A stretch of 64,000 bases of DNA from an uncultured Oscillospiraceae bacterium. Its GTDB lineage: Bacteria; Bacillota; Clostridia; Oscillospirales; Oscillospiraceae. Below the pieces are notes generated by a model that ran no database searches, had not been told where the DNA came from, and saw only the letters and a list, made by a program, of their open reading frames with translations. Position 1 is the first letter of the stretch. Each line of letters starts with the position of its first letter. The stretch spans positions 1 through 64,000 of the forward strand of contig CAKTVG010000001.1 in the NCBI GenBank assembly GCA_934622035.1, read 5' to 3'. Shown in pieces: positions 1 to 7,671 of the stretch. A program made the translations under genes and the position numbers.

Positions 1-58
1 GCAGGCTTCTAAACGGCAGGACGATACCTGCCCTAGCCGGGAAAATAGGTAACGCCAA
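1..58 (+). rRNA. rrf: 5S ribosomal RNA, 3' part
   Basis: The first bases carry the 3' half of a 5S rRNA. A hairpin GGCAGG...CCTGCC is followed by a segment of the type CCGGGAAAATAGGTAACGCC, which matches the typical clostridial 5S ending (CTGGGAGAGTAGGTNGNNGCC). The 5' part lies outside the window. A terminator hairpin follows within a few bases, as expected at the end of an rRNA operon. The exact 3' end is estimated. Confidence 0.72.
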
Positions 59-63
59 CATAA

Positions 64-90
64 GCCTCAATCGAAAGATTGGGGCGTTTT
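64..90 (+). terminator. rho-independent terminator after the 5S rRNA
   Basis: A 9-bp stem (GCCTCAATC with GATTGGGGC, one G-U pair) closed by a GAAA tetraloop is followed by GTTTT. It probably ends the rRNA operon. Confidence 0.75.
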
Positions 91-610
91 CTACGGAAAA
101 TGCTGCGGATATCTGGAGAATTACAGGAGAGTTGCGGCTGTTTCTCTCCCTCAGTCAGCTTTCACTGGCAGCTCCCTCGTCAGAGGGAGGCAAGGGCTGG
201 CTGCAAATCTGATATGGAGGATCAAAACCGGAAGCCAATTTCGACGGGAGATGAATCCCGTCGCCTATGCTCCGATTCGTTGGCACATGAGGAATTTGTA
301 ATTCCCTGCACCGGTCACGGCGTGCCGTGGCCGTGGGAAGGGATCCACTAACCTGGGAGCACCTCGGCACTGGCGCGGCAGAGCCGCACATATGCGCATA
401 ATTCCGCGTTTTATTGCATTTGCTCACAAATCGAGCGTTTCTTATTCAAATATCAAAAAAGAACCTGTAATTGATGAAAGTTCGGAATAATCACAGAAGA
501 ATGTTTGAATTTCCCGTATCATGAGGGCGGGGAACGGTTGACAGATTATCATATTGAATAAAAGTATTATAAATTTAGGAATTAATTTGTAAATTATGTC
601 GGATAAACGC
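91..610. repeat. gene-free spacer with dispersed intergenic repeats
   Basis: No credible gene is seen here; the open frames lack ribosome binding sites and recognisable products. The stretch holds copies of short repeats found elsewhere in the window: a CTCCCTC/GAGGGAG hairpin followed by GGCAAG (172-194, shared with 50589-50603), a palindrome around CACGGCGTGCCGTG (about 325-342), and a GCGGCAGAGCCGC core near 375. From about 430 to 600 the sequence becomes AT-rich and includes TTGACA at 538 without a good -10 box. Confidence 0.55.
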
Positions 611-639
611 TTGACAAACGAATGAAATCATGCTATCCT
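611..639 (+). promoter_or_regulatory. sigma-A type promoter for the small secreted protein locus
   Basis: TTGACA (611-616) and TATCCT (634-639) are separated by 17 bp. The start codon at 776 lies about 130 bp downstream, which leaves an untranslated leader with an extra GGAGGTGA motif at about 660 that is not followed by a good start codon. Confidence 0.6.
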
Positions 640-775
640 GAGAGTGTAAATAACACCAAGGAGGTGACAGCGCAAAATAACACGTTTTCCAACGGCAATT
701 GATATAGATACCCCTCGCATTGCATCCCCCGTAAACAAGTCCGAAAATACGTAATTACTGAAAGGAGAAACATCT

Positions 776-1152
776 ATGAAAATCAAGCGTCCAATTTCCG
801 CCATCCTCATTCTTGCCCTGCTCCTGTCATGCATTTGTATTTTCGCTTCTGCACAGAGCGAAGCCTACACGGGAGTCTACAAAGGCTATAACTACTACGC
901 ATCGGCTTACGTCAATAAACTGATCTCCGCGTAAGCATGCGCTATGTGGACACAACAGCCAAAATCCGTATTATGTCATCGTACAACTACATTGATACTT
1001 CAGGAAAGGTGAAAACCGGAGGCTTTTCTGTGAATGGAAAAGCTAGTAGCACAGGCTCTGATTTTCCAAGCGACTTTCAGGAGTTTACTTCTCTGACACC
1101 ATCTTATTACATAGACGGTGCTCTTGTCTTGAAGTTCACTGTCAGTGCATAA
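776..1152 (+). pseudogene. small secreted protein, apparently split by a frameshift
   Basis: The first frame (776-934, 52 aa) has a good ribosome binding site (AAAGGAGAAACATCT-ATG) and a clear signal peptide (MKIKRP, then a hydrophobic stretch ending in FASA at about residue 26). It stops at 932-934. The second frame (about 919-1152) continues directly in +1 relation with a tyrosine/serine/glycine-rich segment and a strand-like ending GALVLKFTVSA, but it has no ribosome binding site for its ATG at 937. Joined, they give a natural-looking exported protein of about 123 aa. The frame change must fall between 919 and 934, because the second frame has a stop at 916-918. The simplest reading is a decayed or sequencing-error frameshift. 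I do not recognise the family. Confidence 0.55.
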
Positions 1153-1160
1153 ATGCAGGC

Positions 1161-1200
1161 GCCCCATTTGCAAATCCAGCTTCGCAAATGGGGCGTTTCC
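1161..1200 (+). terminator. rho-independent terminator
   Basis: An 11-bp perfect stem (GCCCCATTTGC with GCAAATGGGGC, 1161-1171 and 1184-1194) is followed by GTTTCCC. It lies right after the stop of the small secreted protein, supporting the idea that the two frames form one gene. Confidence 0.75.
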
Positions 1201-1219
1201 CATCTTTCAGGAGAACAAC

Positions 1220-2317
1220 ATGAAAAAATCTATATTGATATTATTATCTGTTCTGTTGGTAATTGCAGCATCTTCCTGTGCACTGTCTGCTCCCAGCAAA
1301 AGTAATCATTCTGATCTGCCAGATCCCTCTCTTTTCCGTCAGCAGGACAGGGGCGATTTTTTCATTGAAACGGACGATTGCTACTATTATGCGAACGATC
1401 AAAAGATTTACTTTTCAAGCAAAGATGAACTAGTTTTCTATTTACTATGCAACAAACCGAACTGCACACACAATGATGAGAATTGCAATGCATACACCGG
1501 CTTTGGGCTGGGATATTGGAACGGGCATTTGTACGGAGCAATTCTCTTTGGAGAAACACCCTATTTTGCGCAGATTGATTTAGATGGGAGTGAGCATAAA
1601 AAGCTTGTCGATATTGAAATGCCAACCAACCCGGCTGGTTCAAGCGGAGGTGGATATACTTTCTATTTTCATAATGGATATGTATATTATAACGTAAGAA
1701 ACGACGGCCTAAATGCTTTCTTTCAGACGAACCTTGCAACGCGAAAAACAGAACGTGTTCTGGAAGACCTTCTCCGTGGTGACACATGGATAAGAAGCGG
1801 GTTCCACTTTATCGACACAAAATTCTACTTTGTTCTGTGGGAAGAGGACGGCAGCTACGTCATGTATGGCGGAGACACGGAAACCTGGGAATATCGCAGA
1901 ATTCGCGATTGGCCGTCGGAAATCCGTTCATGGATGGTCGAAGGAGACACGCTCTACTATTATGCCAGCGACCGCGCGATATTCTGCGAGTATGATTTGA
2001 TGACCGGAGAGGAAAAGACCTTTTCGCAGCAGGATTACCACGGTGCCGCGGCAAATTATGATGGCGATTATATTTACCTCACGACGTGGGATGACGATGA
2101 ATTTGGCAATATGGGCCTGTCCATCTTCGACCGCAACTATCAATTCATTCAGCGAATTGATTATCAGCCGAATCAGGATCTGCTCTATGTTACACAGGAC
2201 AAGCTGATTTTCACCGATCTGCCCAGCCAGAAGGCGACGAAGTACCTCCCCAAATCGGCCATCGGGACGGGCGAGGCCGAGCTTCTGCCCATCGAGGATC
2301 CGTATTCCTACCGATAA
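1220..2317 (+). CDS. lipoprotein, beta-propeller-like (DUF5050-type)
   Basis: A 365-aa lipoprotein. The start is the ATG at 1220, preceded by CAGGAGAAC; the longer frame from 1145 runs through the upstream terminator. The N terminus MKKSILILL leads to a lipobox (IAASSC, Cys20). A Cys-rich segment near residues 75-90 (LLCNKPNCTH...ENCNAY) is followed by repeated aromatic strand motifs such as YYYANDQKIYF, GYVYYN and DTLYYYASD, as in propeller-like DUF5050 lipoproteins of clostridia. It is likely anchored outside the membrane. The function is unknown. It has its own terminator on each side and is convergent with fba. Confidence 0.75.
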   Translation: MKKSILILLSVLLVIAASSCALSAPSKSNHSDLPDPSLFRQQDRGDFFIETDDCYYYANDQKIYFSSKDELVFYLLCNKPNCTHNDENCNAYTGFGLGYWNGHLYGAILFGETPYFAQIDLDGSEHKKLVDIEMPTNPAGSSGGGYTFYFHNGYVYYNVRNDGLNAFFQTNLATRKTERVLEDLLRGDTWIRSGFHFIDTKFYFVLWEEDGSYVMYGGDTETWEYRRIRDWPSEIRSWMVEGDTLYYYASDRAIFCEYDLMTGEEKTFSQQDYHGAAANYDGDYIYLTTWDDDEFGNMGLSIFDRNYQFIQRIDYQPNQDLLYVTQDKLIFTDLPSQKATKYLPKSAIGTGEAELLPIEDPYSYR

Positions 2318-2384
2318 CGAAAAGCGCCGTTCAATTCCCGGTCGCAAATCGATCCATTACGCAAAACACCAAGAAACAACACAA

Positions 2385-2416
2385 AAAGACTGCCTCACTT
2401 GCGTGAGGCAGTCTTT
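2385..2416. terminator. bidirectional terminator
   Basis: A 14-bp perfect stem (AAAGACTGCCTCAC with GTGAGGCAGTCTTT) with a 4-base loop has an A tract on the left and a T tract on the right. It can stop the lipoprotein gene (+) and fba (-). Confidence 0.85.
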
Positions 2417-2444
2417 ATAAATCCGTTTACGGATGCTTCCGGAA

Positions 2445-3413
2445 TCAGGCCTTGCCGGCGCAGCCGAGAACGTCTCTCAGCTTGTGGCGGACAAGCTCCT
2501 TGATATTGGCACGGGCGGGCTTCAGGTACTCGCGCGGGTCGAACTTGTCGGGATGCTCATTGAAGAACTGACGGATGGTGCCGGTCATGGCAAGACGCAG
2601 GTCGGAGTCGATGTTGATCTTGCAGACGGACAGTCTTGCGGCCTCGCGGAGCTGCTCTTCGGGGATGCCGACGGCGTCGGGCATCTTGCCGCCGTTCTCG
2701 TTGATCATCTTCACGAAGTTCTGAGGAACGGAGGAAGAGCCGTGCAGGACGATGGGGAAGCCGGGCAGACGGCGGGAGACCTCTTCCAGAACGTCGAAAC
2801 GGAGGGGAGGCGGCACGAGGATGCCCTTTTCGTTGCGGGTGCACTGCTCGGCGGTGAACTTATAAGCGCCGTGGCTGGTGCCGATGGCGATTGCCAGGGA
2901 GTCGCAGCCGGTCTTGGAGACGAATTCCTCGACCTCTTCCGGACGCGTGTAGGAGGCGGCGTGCGCGGCGACCTTCACTTCGTCTTCGATGCCGGCCAGG
3001 GTGCCCAGCTCAGCCTCGACGACGACGCCGTGGTCATGGGCATACTCGACGACCTTCTTGGTGATCTCGATGTTTTCTGCGAAGGGCTTGGAGGAAGCGT
3101 CGATCATGACGGAGGTAAAGCCGCCGTCGATGCAGGACTTGCAGGTCTCGAAATCGGGGCCATGGTCCAGATGCAGAACGATGGGGATGTCGGGGCAGCA
3201 GAGAACTGCGGCTTCGACGAGCTTGACCAGGTAGGTGTGGTTTGCATAAGCGCGAGCGCCCTTGGACACCTGAAGAATGACCGGGGCCTTTTCTTCCTGG
3301 CAGGCTTCCGTGATGCCCTGCACGATTTCCATGTTGTTGACGTTGAAAGCGCCGATGGCGTAGCCGCCGTCGTAGGCCTTCTTGAACATTTCGGTTGAAG
3401 TAACCAGAGGCAT
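2445..3413 (-). CDS. fba: class II fructose-1,6-bisphosphate aldolase
   Basis: Cleaves fructose-1,6-bisphosphate to dihydroxyacetone phosphate and glyceraldehyde-3-phosphate in cytoplasmic glycolysis/gluconeogenesis. It is 322 aa, normal for the zinc-dependent class II family. Metal and substrate motifs are visible: LHLDHGPD (about 80-90), VEAELGTLAG (about 130-140), GTSHGAYKF (about 180), LHGSSSVP (about 215) and NIDSDLRLA (about 260). I chose the ATG at 3413 because AAAGGAG lies 8 bases upstream; the in-frame GTG at 3422 would overlap that site. It is monocistronic with its own promoter, divergent from the rpmH cluster, and takes the place often held by dnaA. Confidence 0.95.
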   Translation of the reverse strand: MPLVTSTEMFKKAYDGGYAIGAFNVNNMEIVQGITEACQEEKAPVILQVSKGARAYANHTYLVKLVEAAVLCCPDIPIVLHLDHGPDFETCKSCIDGGFTSVMIDASSKPFAENIEITKKVVEYAHDHGVVVEAELGTLAGIEDEVKVAAHAASYTRPEEVEEFVSKTGCDSLAIAIGTSHGAYKFTAEQCTRNEKGILVPPPLRFDVLEEVSRRLPGFPIVLHGSSSVPQNFVKMINENGGKMPDAVGIPEEQLREAARLSVCKINIDSDLRLAMTGTIRQFFNEHPDKFDPREYLKPARANIKELVRHKLRDVLGCAGKA

Positions 3414-3448
3414 AAAAAACACTCCTTTTGTGTAAATCTCCGGCTGAT

Positions 3449-3476
3449 ATTATACCACAGGCCCGGCAGATTTCAA
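3449..3476 (-). promoter_or_regulatory. fba promoter, extended -10
   Basis: Read on the minus strand: TTGAAA (3476-3471), a 16-bp spacer, then TATAAT (3454-3449) preceded by TGG, giving an extended -10. It lies about 40 bp from the fba start. Confidence 0.75.
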
Positions 3477-3619
3477 CCTCTTTTTGCACCGGAAGTCCGG
3501 CAATCCTGCATTTTTCGGAGAAAAGCCAAAAAAACGCGAAATGCGGGCGGCACATATTGTAGCCTTTGCGGGAATCGGACACAAGTTTTGAAAAAATACC
3601 GCCGCACGGCATTTTTTTG

Positions 3620-3649
3620 TTGACTTCCGCAGGCTTTTTGCGCTATAAT
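3620..3649 (+). promoter_or_regulatory. promoter of the rpmH-rnpA-yidD-yidC-jag operon
   Basis: TTGACT (3620-3625), an 18-bp spacer and a perfect TATAAT (3644-3649). Just upstream (about 3590-3618) is a small hairpin with A and T tracts that could insulate it from other transcription. Transcription would begin about 90 bp before rpmH. Confidence 0.8.
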
Positions 3650-3747
3650 ACCATTTGCATGACCCTGTCGTGTGATTCTAATGACTGCTGCGGTCCGGCG
3701 CGTTTCGCGCGGACTGTTGAGCATAATTTTACAGGAGGTGTAACCAG

Positions 3748-3882
3748 ATGCTGCGTACCTATCAGCCCAGAAAGCGTCATCGCTCCAAGGTCCATGGATT
3801 CCGCAAAAGAATGGCAACCGCCAACGGTCGCAAGGTTCTTGCCCGCCGCCGTGCAAAAGGCAGAGCTGTCCTGTCCGCCTAA
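3748..3882 (+). CDS. rpmH: 50S ribosomal protein L34
   Basis: A 44-aa, very basic protein of the large ribosomal subunit. The family signature is complete: YQPRKRHRSKVHGFRKRM followed by GRKVLARRRAKGR. The start is preceded by AGGAGGTG. It is the first gene of the conserved rpmH-rnpA-yidD-yidC-jag cluster. A terminator-like hairpin directly downstream probably makes rpmH mRNA more abundant than the rest of the operon. Confidence 0.97.
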   Translation: MLRTYQPRKRHRSKVHGFRKRMATANGRKVLARRRAKGRAVLSA

Positions 3883-3916
3883 GGAACCGTGGCTGCACCA
3901 CACTGCTTGAATGAAG

Positions 3917-3950
3917 GGGCGAACGGAGTAATCTGTTCGCTCTGTTTTTT
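3917..3950 (+). terminator. terminator-like attenuator between rpmH and rnpA
   Basis: An 8-bp stem (GGGCGAAC with GTTCGCTC, 3917-3924 and 3935-3942) is followed by TG and seven T residues. It lies between two genes that need very different expression, so partial termination is likely. Confidence 0.65.
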
Positions 3951-3968
3951 TCATGAGGTCCTTTGAAC

Positions 3969-4313
3969 ATGCTGCACACCGTTTCATTAAAAGGCAACGG
4001 CAATTTCCGCCGTCTGTATCATCGCGGAACCAGTGCCGCCAATCGCTGCCTTGTGCTCTACTGCTGCTGCAGCCGCTCGCGGAAAAACCGCGTGGGCATC
4101 ACGGTCAGCGCCAAGCTCGGGCATGCGGTCGTGCGCAACCGCATCCGCCGCCGCCTGCGCGATATCTACCGGCTCAATGAGAGCCGCTTCCGCACCGGCT
4201 GGGACATTATCGTTGTGGCGCGCAGCCGCGCCGTGACGGCGGAGTATGCCGAATTGGAAAAGGCGTATCTCTCTCTGGCCGCAAAGCTCGGCCTGCTGGA
4301 GGAAACGGTATGA
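3969..4313 (+). CDS. rnpA: ribonuclease P protein component
   Basis: The protein subunit of RNase P, which assists the RNA subunit in removing 5' leaders from tRNA precursors. It is 114 aa, the normal size, with the RNR signature (VRNRIRRRLRDIYR, about residues 55-70) and a central basic helix. I chose the ATG at 3969 with GAGG ten bases upstream; a TTG two codons earlier is possible. Its last codons overlap the yidD start (ATGA). Confidence 0.95.
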   Translation: MLHTVSLKGNGNFRRLYHRGTSAANRCLVLYCCCSRSRKNRVGITVSAKLGHAVVRNRIRRRLRDIYRLNESRFRTGWDIIVVARSRAVTAEYAELEKAYLSLAAKLGLLEETV

Positions 4314-4522
4314 AACGCGTTCTGCTTGCCCTGATCCGCTTTTACCGAAAATACATTTCCCCGGCCTTTCCGGGGAAATGCCGTTTTATCCCGACCTGCT
4401 CGGAGTATGGCATCGAGGCAATCGAGAAATATGGCGCTGCAAAGGGCTCGTGGCTGACCTTCAAGCGGCTGCTGCGGTGCAATCCCTTCAATCACGGCGA
4501 TTTTTATGACCCCGTGCCGTGA
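4310..4522 (+). CDS. yidD: membrane protein insertion efficiency factor YidD
   Basis: A 70-aa member of the YidD family, which lies between rnpA and yidC in most bacteria and helps insertion of inner-membrane proteins. It shows an N-terminal amphipathic segment (IRFYRKYISP), the conserved CRFIPTCSEYG core and the C-terminal RCNPF...G.DPVP motif. It overlaps rnpA by four bases. Confidence 0.95.
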   Translation: MKRVLLALIRFYRKYISPAFPGKCRFIPTCSEYGIEAIEKYGAAKGSWLTFKRLLRCNPFNHGDFYDPVP

Positions 4523-4589
4523 CCGTCCGTCTGCCGCCGTGCGCGGCGTCCCCATTTGACCGCGAAAGCGGTTTCCCAGGAGGAAATCA

Positions 4590-5762
4590 ATGGAATTTAT
4601 CCGTATTCCCTTCGGCTATCTGTTGGAGTATCTCTATGAGTTCACGACCAACTATGGCCTCTCGCTCATCCTGTTCTCGCTGATCGTCAAGCTGATCCTT
4701 GTGCCCTTCAGCGCAAAGAGCAAGAAGAGCATGATGAAGATGTCCCGCCTTCAGCCGCAGCTCAAGCAGCTGGAGATTGCCTGCGGCGACGACAAGCAGA
4801 AGCTCCAGCAGGAGCAGATGGCCCTTTATAAGGAAGAGGGCGTGAGCATGTTCGGCGGCTGCCTGTGGTCCTTCCTGCCGCTGCTGTTCCTGCTTCCGCT
4901 GTACACGGTCATCCGTGAGCCGCTGAAGTACCTGATGCACCTGGATGCCGATGTCATCACCGCATTGCAGGAAAAGGCGACCGCCGCGCTGGAGGAGGGC
5001 AAGAAGCTCAACCCCTATTGGCAGTATGACTATGCAAAGAACATTCAGGAAATGGGCGCCGGGCTTGTACCCGAGACGCTGGAATCCCTGAACTTCAACT
5101 TCCTCGGCGTTGACCTTGGCCAGGTTCCGAGCTGGAAGATCTGGCAGGCAAAGAGCTGGAATGACGTCGGCGGCTTCCTGATGCCCGTCCTTTCCGGCGC
5201 TCTGAACTACCTGTCCATGTTCGTCAGCCAGAAGATGAACAACACCGTCGCCCGCGACGAAAACGGCGAGAAGACCGAAACGGCCGGCTCCGCCGCACAG
5301 ACCAACAAGGTCATGAATTTCCTGATGCCGCTCATCTCCGTGTGGTTCGGCTTCATGTGGCCGCTCGGCCTGTCCGTGTACTGGCTGGCGCAGTCCGTGT
5401 TCGGCATCGTGCAGGATATCATCCTGACCAAGCACTACCGCAAGGTCTATGATGCAGAGGACGAGGTCAAGCGCCAGAAGGCCGCCCAGCGCGCCGCCGA
5501 AGAGGCGGAAAAGGAGCGCATCCGCGCCGCCCGCCGCGCTGCCAACCCCGACGGCATCACCGAAAACACCAGCAAGAAAAAGCAGCAGCTCCGCGAGAAG
5601 CAGGAGCGCGAAAAGGCTGCCAGAGAGTTTGAAGCCCGCAAGCTCGCCGAGCAGGGCGAAGCGCCGGAGACGGACACCGTCCCCGAGGACGCGGACGCAG
5701 CCCGGCCCTACAGCCGCGGCAGAGCCTACTCTCCCGAGCACTACAGCGAAAACAAGGAGTAA
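4590..5762 (+). CDS. yidC: membrane protein insertase YidC/Oxa1 family
   Basis: Inserts membrane proteins with or without the Sec translocon. It is 390 aa. A first membrane segment (about 20-38) precedes the positively charged hairpin KSKKSMMKM...QPQLKQL, then the segments near 95-112, 195-215 and 255-300 typical of YidC. The Gram-positive lipoprotein signal is absent, as in other clostridial YidC1 proteins. The C-terminal 90 residues are a long charged K/R/E-rich tail that may bind ribosomes. AGGAGG stands eight bases before the ATG. Confidence 0.93.
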   Translation: MEFIRIPFGYLLEYLYEFTTNYGLSLILFSLIVKLILVPFSAKSKKSMMKMSRLQPQLKQLEIACGDDKQKLQQEQMALYKEEGVSMFGGCLWSFLPLLFLLPLYTVIREPLKYLMHLDADVITALQEKATAALEEGKKLNPYWQYDYAKNIQEMGAGLVPETLESLNFNFLGVDLGQVPSWKIWQAKSWNDVGGFLMPVLSGALNYLSMFVSQKMNNTVARDENGEKTETAGSAAQTNKVMNFLMPLISVWFGFMWPLGLSVYWLAQSVFGIVQDIILTKHYRKVYDAEDEVKRQKAAQRAAEEAEKERIRAARRAANPDGITENTSKKKQQLREKQEREKAAREFEARKLAEQGEAPETDTVPEDADAARPYSRGRAYSPEHYSENKE

Positions 5763-5764
5763 GT

Positions 5765-6688
5765 ATGGAAAAATTTATCGTCACAACCGGCAAGACCATC
5801 GAGCTTGCCGTCACTGCGGCGCTGAACGAGCTGAAGCTGGACCGGGACAGCGTTTCCGTCGAGGTTCTGGAAAATGCGAAATCCGGCTTCCTTGGCATCG
5901 GCGCCTCCCCTGCAAAGGTCAAGGTCACCTATGAGGCCCCGGACGAGGCTGCGCCCGAGGCGCCGCTGACCGCCCTCTCCTCCGCATCCCGCTCCAAGCC
6001 GAAGGCCGAGCGCCCGGAACCGGCGGCAACGACCGTCATTTCCCGTCCCGGCAAGAAGATCGAGCCGGAGCAGCAGCCCCGCCAGCAGCCGCGCCGCGAG
6101 CAGCGTCAGCGCCGCCCGGAGCGTGCGGAAAAGCCGGAACGCCAGGAAAAGGCCGAGCGCCCGGAGAAGAAGCAGGAGACGCCTGCCGTCCCTGCCGCGC
6201 CGCAGCGCGTCTATGAGCCGGCCCCCGCAGGCTCCCTCCAGGAGCGTGTGGAGCAGTTTTTGACCGGCCTTCTGCGCCACATGGGCTCCGATGCCGTCCC
6301 GCATGCCTACATGCTCGATGAGGAGACCTGCCGCGCCGATCTCGTCGGCGACGATGTCGGTCTGCTGATCGGCCGCCGCGGCGACACCCTCGACGCCATT
6401 CAGTATCTGACCAGCTATGCCATTAACCACGACGCCGCAAAGCGCGTGCGCATCAGCGTGGATGCAGGCGCTTACCGCCAGAAGCGGGAAGAGGCTTTGC
6501 AGCAGCTGGCGCGCAAGATGGCGGGCAAGGCGGTCAAGTACCGCCGCAACTTCACCCTCGAGCCGATGAACGCCTACGAGCGCCATGTGATTCATGCTGC
6601 GCTTCAGGATTACCCGGAGGTCACGACCTTCTCCACCGGCTCCGAGCCGCATCGCCGCATCGTCGTGGCGTATGCCAAGGAGAAATAA
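5765..6688 (+). CDS. jag: RNA-binding protein Jag/KhpB
   Basis: A 307-aa single-strand nucleic acid binding protein that, in other Firmicutes, works with KhpA in cell elongation, division and sporulation. Domains: N-terminal Jag_N (1-52, with SGFLGIG), a long low-complexity linker rich in R, P, E, K and Q (about 60-155), a KH domain with GLLIGRRGDTL (about 190-230) and a C-terminal R3H domain (about 240-305, ERHVIHAAL...SEPHRRIVV). It starts two bases after yidC, so translation is probably coupled. It ends the operon at a strong terminator. Confidence 0.93.
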   Translation: MEKFIVTTGKTIELAVTAALNELKLDRDSVSVEVLENAKSGFLGIGASPAKVKVTYEAPDEAAPEAPLTALSSASRSKPKAERPEPAATTVISRPGKKIEPEQQPRQQPRREQRQRRPERAEKPERQEKAERPEKKQETPAVPAAPQRVYEPAPAGSLQERVEQFLTGLLRHMGSDAVPHAYMLDEETCRADLVGDDVGLLIGRRGDTLDAIQYLTSYAINHDAAKRVRISVDAGAYRQKREEALQQLARKMAGKAVKYRRNFTLEPMNAYERHVIHAALQDYPEVTTFSTGSEPHRRIVVAYAKEK

Positions 6689-6697
6689 GCAGTAATC

Positions 6698-6732
6698 AAA
6701 AATCCCTCAGTTCGTCAGAACTGAGGGATTTT
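6698..6732. terminator. bidirectional terminator after jag
   Basis: A 15-bp stem (AAAATCCCTCAGTTC with GAACTGAGGGATTTT) with loop GTCA lies between the convergent jag and DUF1893 genes. Confidence 0.88.
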
Positions 6733-6748
6733 CTTATATTGAGCGTCT

Positions 6749-7186
6749 TTATTTGGCCAACCCTGCGCGGAGGACGGCGATTTTTGCCTCGAGTGCAGGC
6801 AGGGCCTGCGCAGGGTCGGTGATGTTTTCTACCGCCTGCTCCATGGGGCAGGGACCGGTGTCCGCGCGGTTGCGGATGCCGGGAACAAGCGTGCCGAATT
6901 CCACGGCAATGCCGTTCGCTTCCAAAAGCTCCTTCGCGGGCTGAGAAAGGACCTCCCCATAGACCGCCGAAACACCGGCATGCAGCAGAAGCAGCGCCGC
7001 CGCCCGGCCGATGACACGGTCCGCGACGCACACGCCGCGCAGATCGTCGCCGTTATGAATGCGCTCGAGCAGGGGAGCGACGCCCTTTTTCGTGCTGGTG
7101 AGGACGCGGTCCTTGTCGCAGATCACGCAGGTATAATCGCCCCGGCGCAGCAGCGCCTCGGCTCGTTTGAGTTCTTTCATTTCCAT
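6749..7186 (-). CDS. DUF1893 family protein
   Basis: A 145-aa soluble protein. It matches DUF1893 through YTCVICDKDR, TSTKKGVAPLL, ADRVIGRAAALLLLHAGV and GPCPMEQAVENI. The family has a structure described as cytidine-deaminase-like (TM1506), but no activity is established. The ATG at 7186 has AAAGGA just upstream; the ATG at 7180 forms an ATGA overlap with the previous gene and is equally possible. It is the third gene of the queT operon under the candidate preQ1 riboswitch, so a link to queuosine precursors is inferred from context only. Confidence 0.85.
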   Translation of the reverse strand: MEMKELKRAEALLRRGDYTCVICDKDRVLTSTKKGVAPLLERIHNGDDLRGVCVADRVIGRAAALLLLHAGVSAVYGEVLSQPAKELLEANGIAVEFGTLVPGIRNRADTGPCPMEQAVENITDPAQALPALEAKIAVLRAGLAK

Positions 7187-7671
7187 CGAATCCTTTCCAG
7201 AAGGAGCTGCGCACACAGCCCCGTGAATGCGCCGGTCAGCATGCCGCACAGCAGCAGCGCCGGAGCATAGAGAAATACGCCGACGGTCCTTGCGACCGCC
7301 GCAGCGGCGAGAAGCTGACCCAGATTGTGCGTGGCGCCGCCAACGACGCCGCAGACCCAGATCTGCTTTTTCGTTACGATTTTGCGCAGCAGCGCCATGG
7401 CCGCAAAGCTCAGAAGACCGCCCGCGGCGGAATAGAGCATCGCCATCAGGTTCCCGGCGAAGACGTTGCCGAGCAGGATGCGCAGCGCGAGAACGGACAG
7501 CGCCTCCCGCCAGCCGAGGGCGAAGAGCGCGAAGAGCGTGACGACATTGCTCAGGCCGAGCTTCATTCCGGGCACAGAAACCGGCAGGGGAATCTGCGCC
7601 TCCAGAACGAAGATGGTCAGGGCAACGGCGGTCAGCAGCGCGCAGCGGGTCAGGCGCTGCCGGGCGGTCAC
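7177..7671 (-). CDS. Gx transporter / heptaprenyl diphosphate synthase component I-like membrane protein
   Basis: A 164-aa membrane protein with about five hydrophobic segments. Signature stretches PVSVPGMKLGLSNVVTLFAL, LRILLGNVFAGN, YSAAGGLLS and GGATHNLGQ match the family annotated both as Gx transporter and as heptaprenyl diphosphate synthase component I. Such proteins resemble the substrate-binding S components of energy-coupling-factor transporters; enzymatic activity is doubtful. It overlaps queT by four bases and DUF1893 by a few bases, giving a tight three-gene operon. Confidence 0.85.
   Translation of the reverse strand: MTARQRLTRCALLTAVALTIFVLEAQIPLPVSVPGMKLGLSNVVTLFALFALGWREALSVLALRILLGNVFAGNLMAMLYSAAGGLLSFAAMALLRKIVTKKQIWVCGVVGGATHNLGQLLAAAAVARTVGVFLYAPALLLCGMLTGAFTGLCAQLLLERIRWK

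Noticed and set aside
538..570. A second promoter starting with TTGACA at 538
   Set aside because: The best -10 (TATTAT at 565) would need a 21-bp spacer, too long for sigma-A; the pair at 611-639 is better.
916..937. Programmed ribosomal frameshifting in the small secreted protein
   Set aside because: No slippery heptamer or downstream pseudoknot is visible at the junction; a mutation or sequencing error is simpler.
3590..3620. A small hairpin with flanking A and T tracts before the rpmH promoter as the end of an unseen gene
   Set aside because: No supported gene lies upstream on the plus strand; it may only insulate the promoter.
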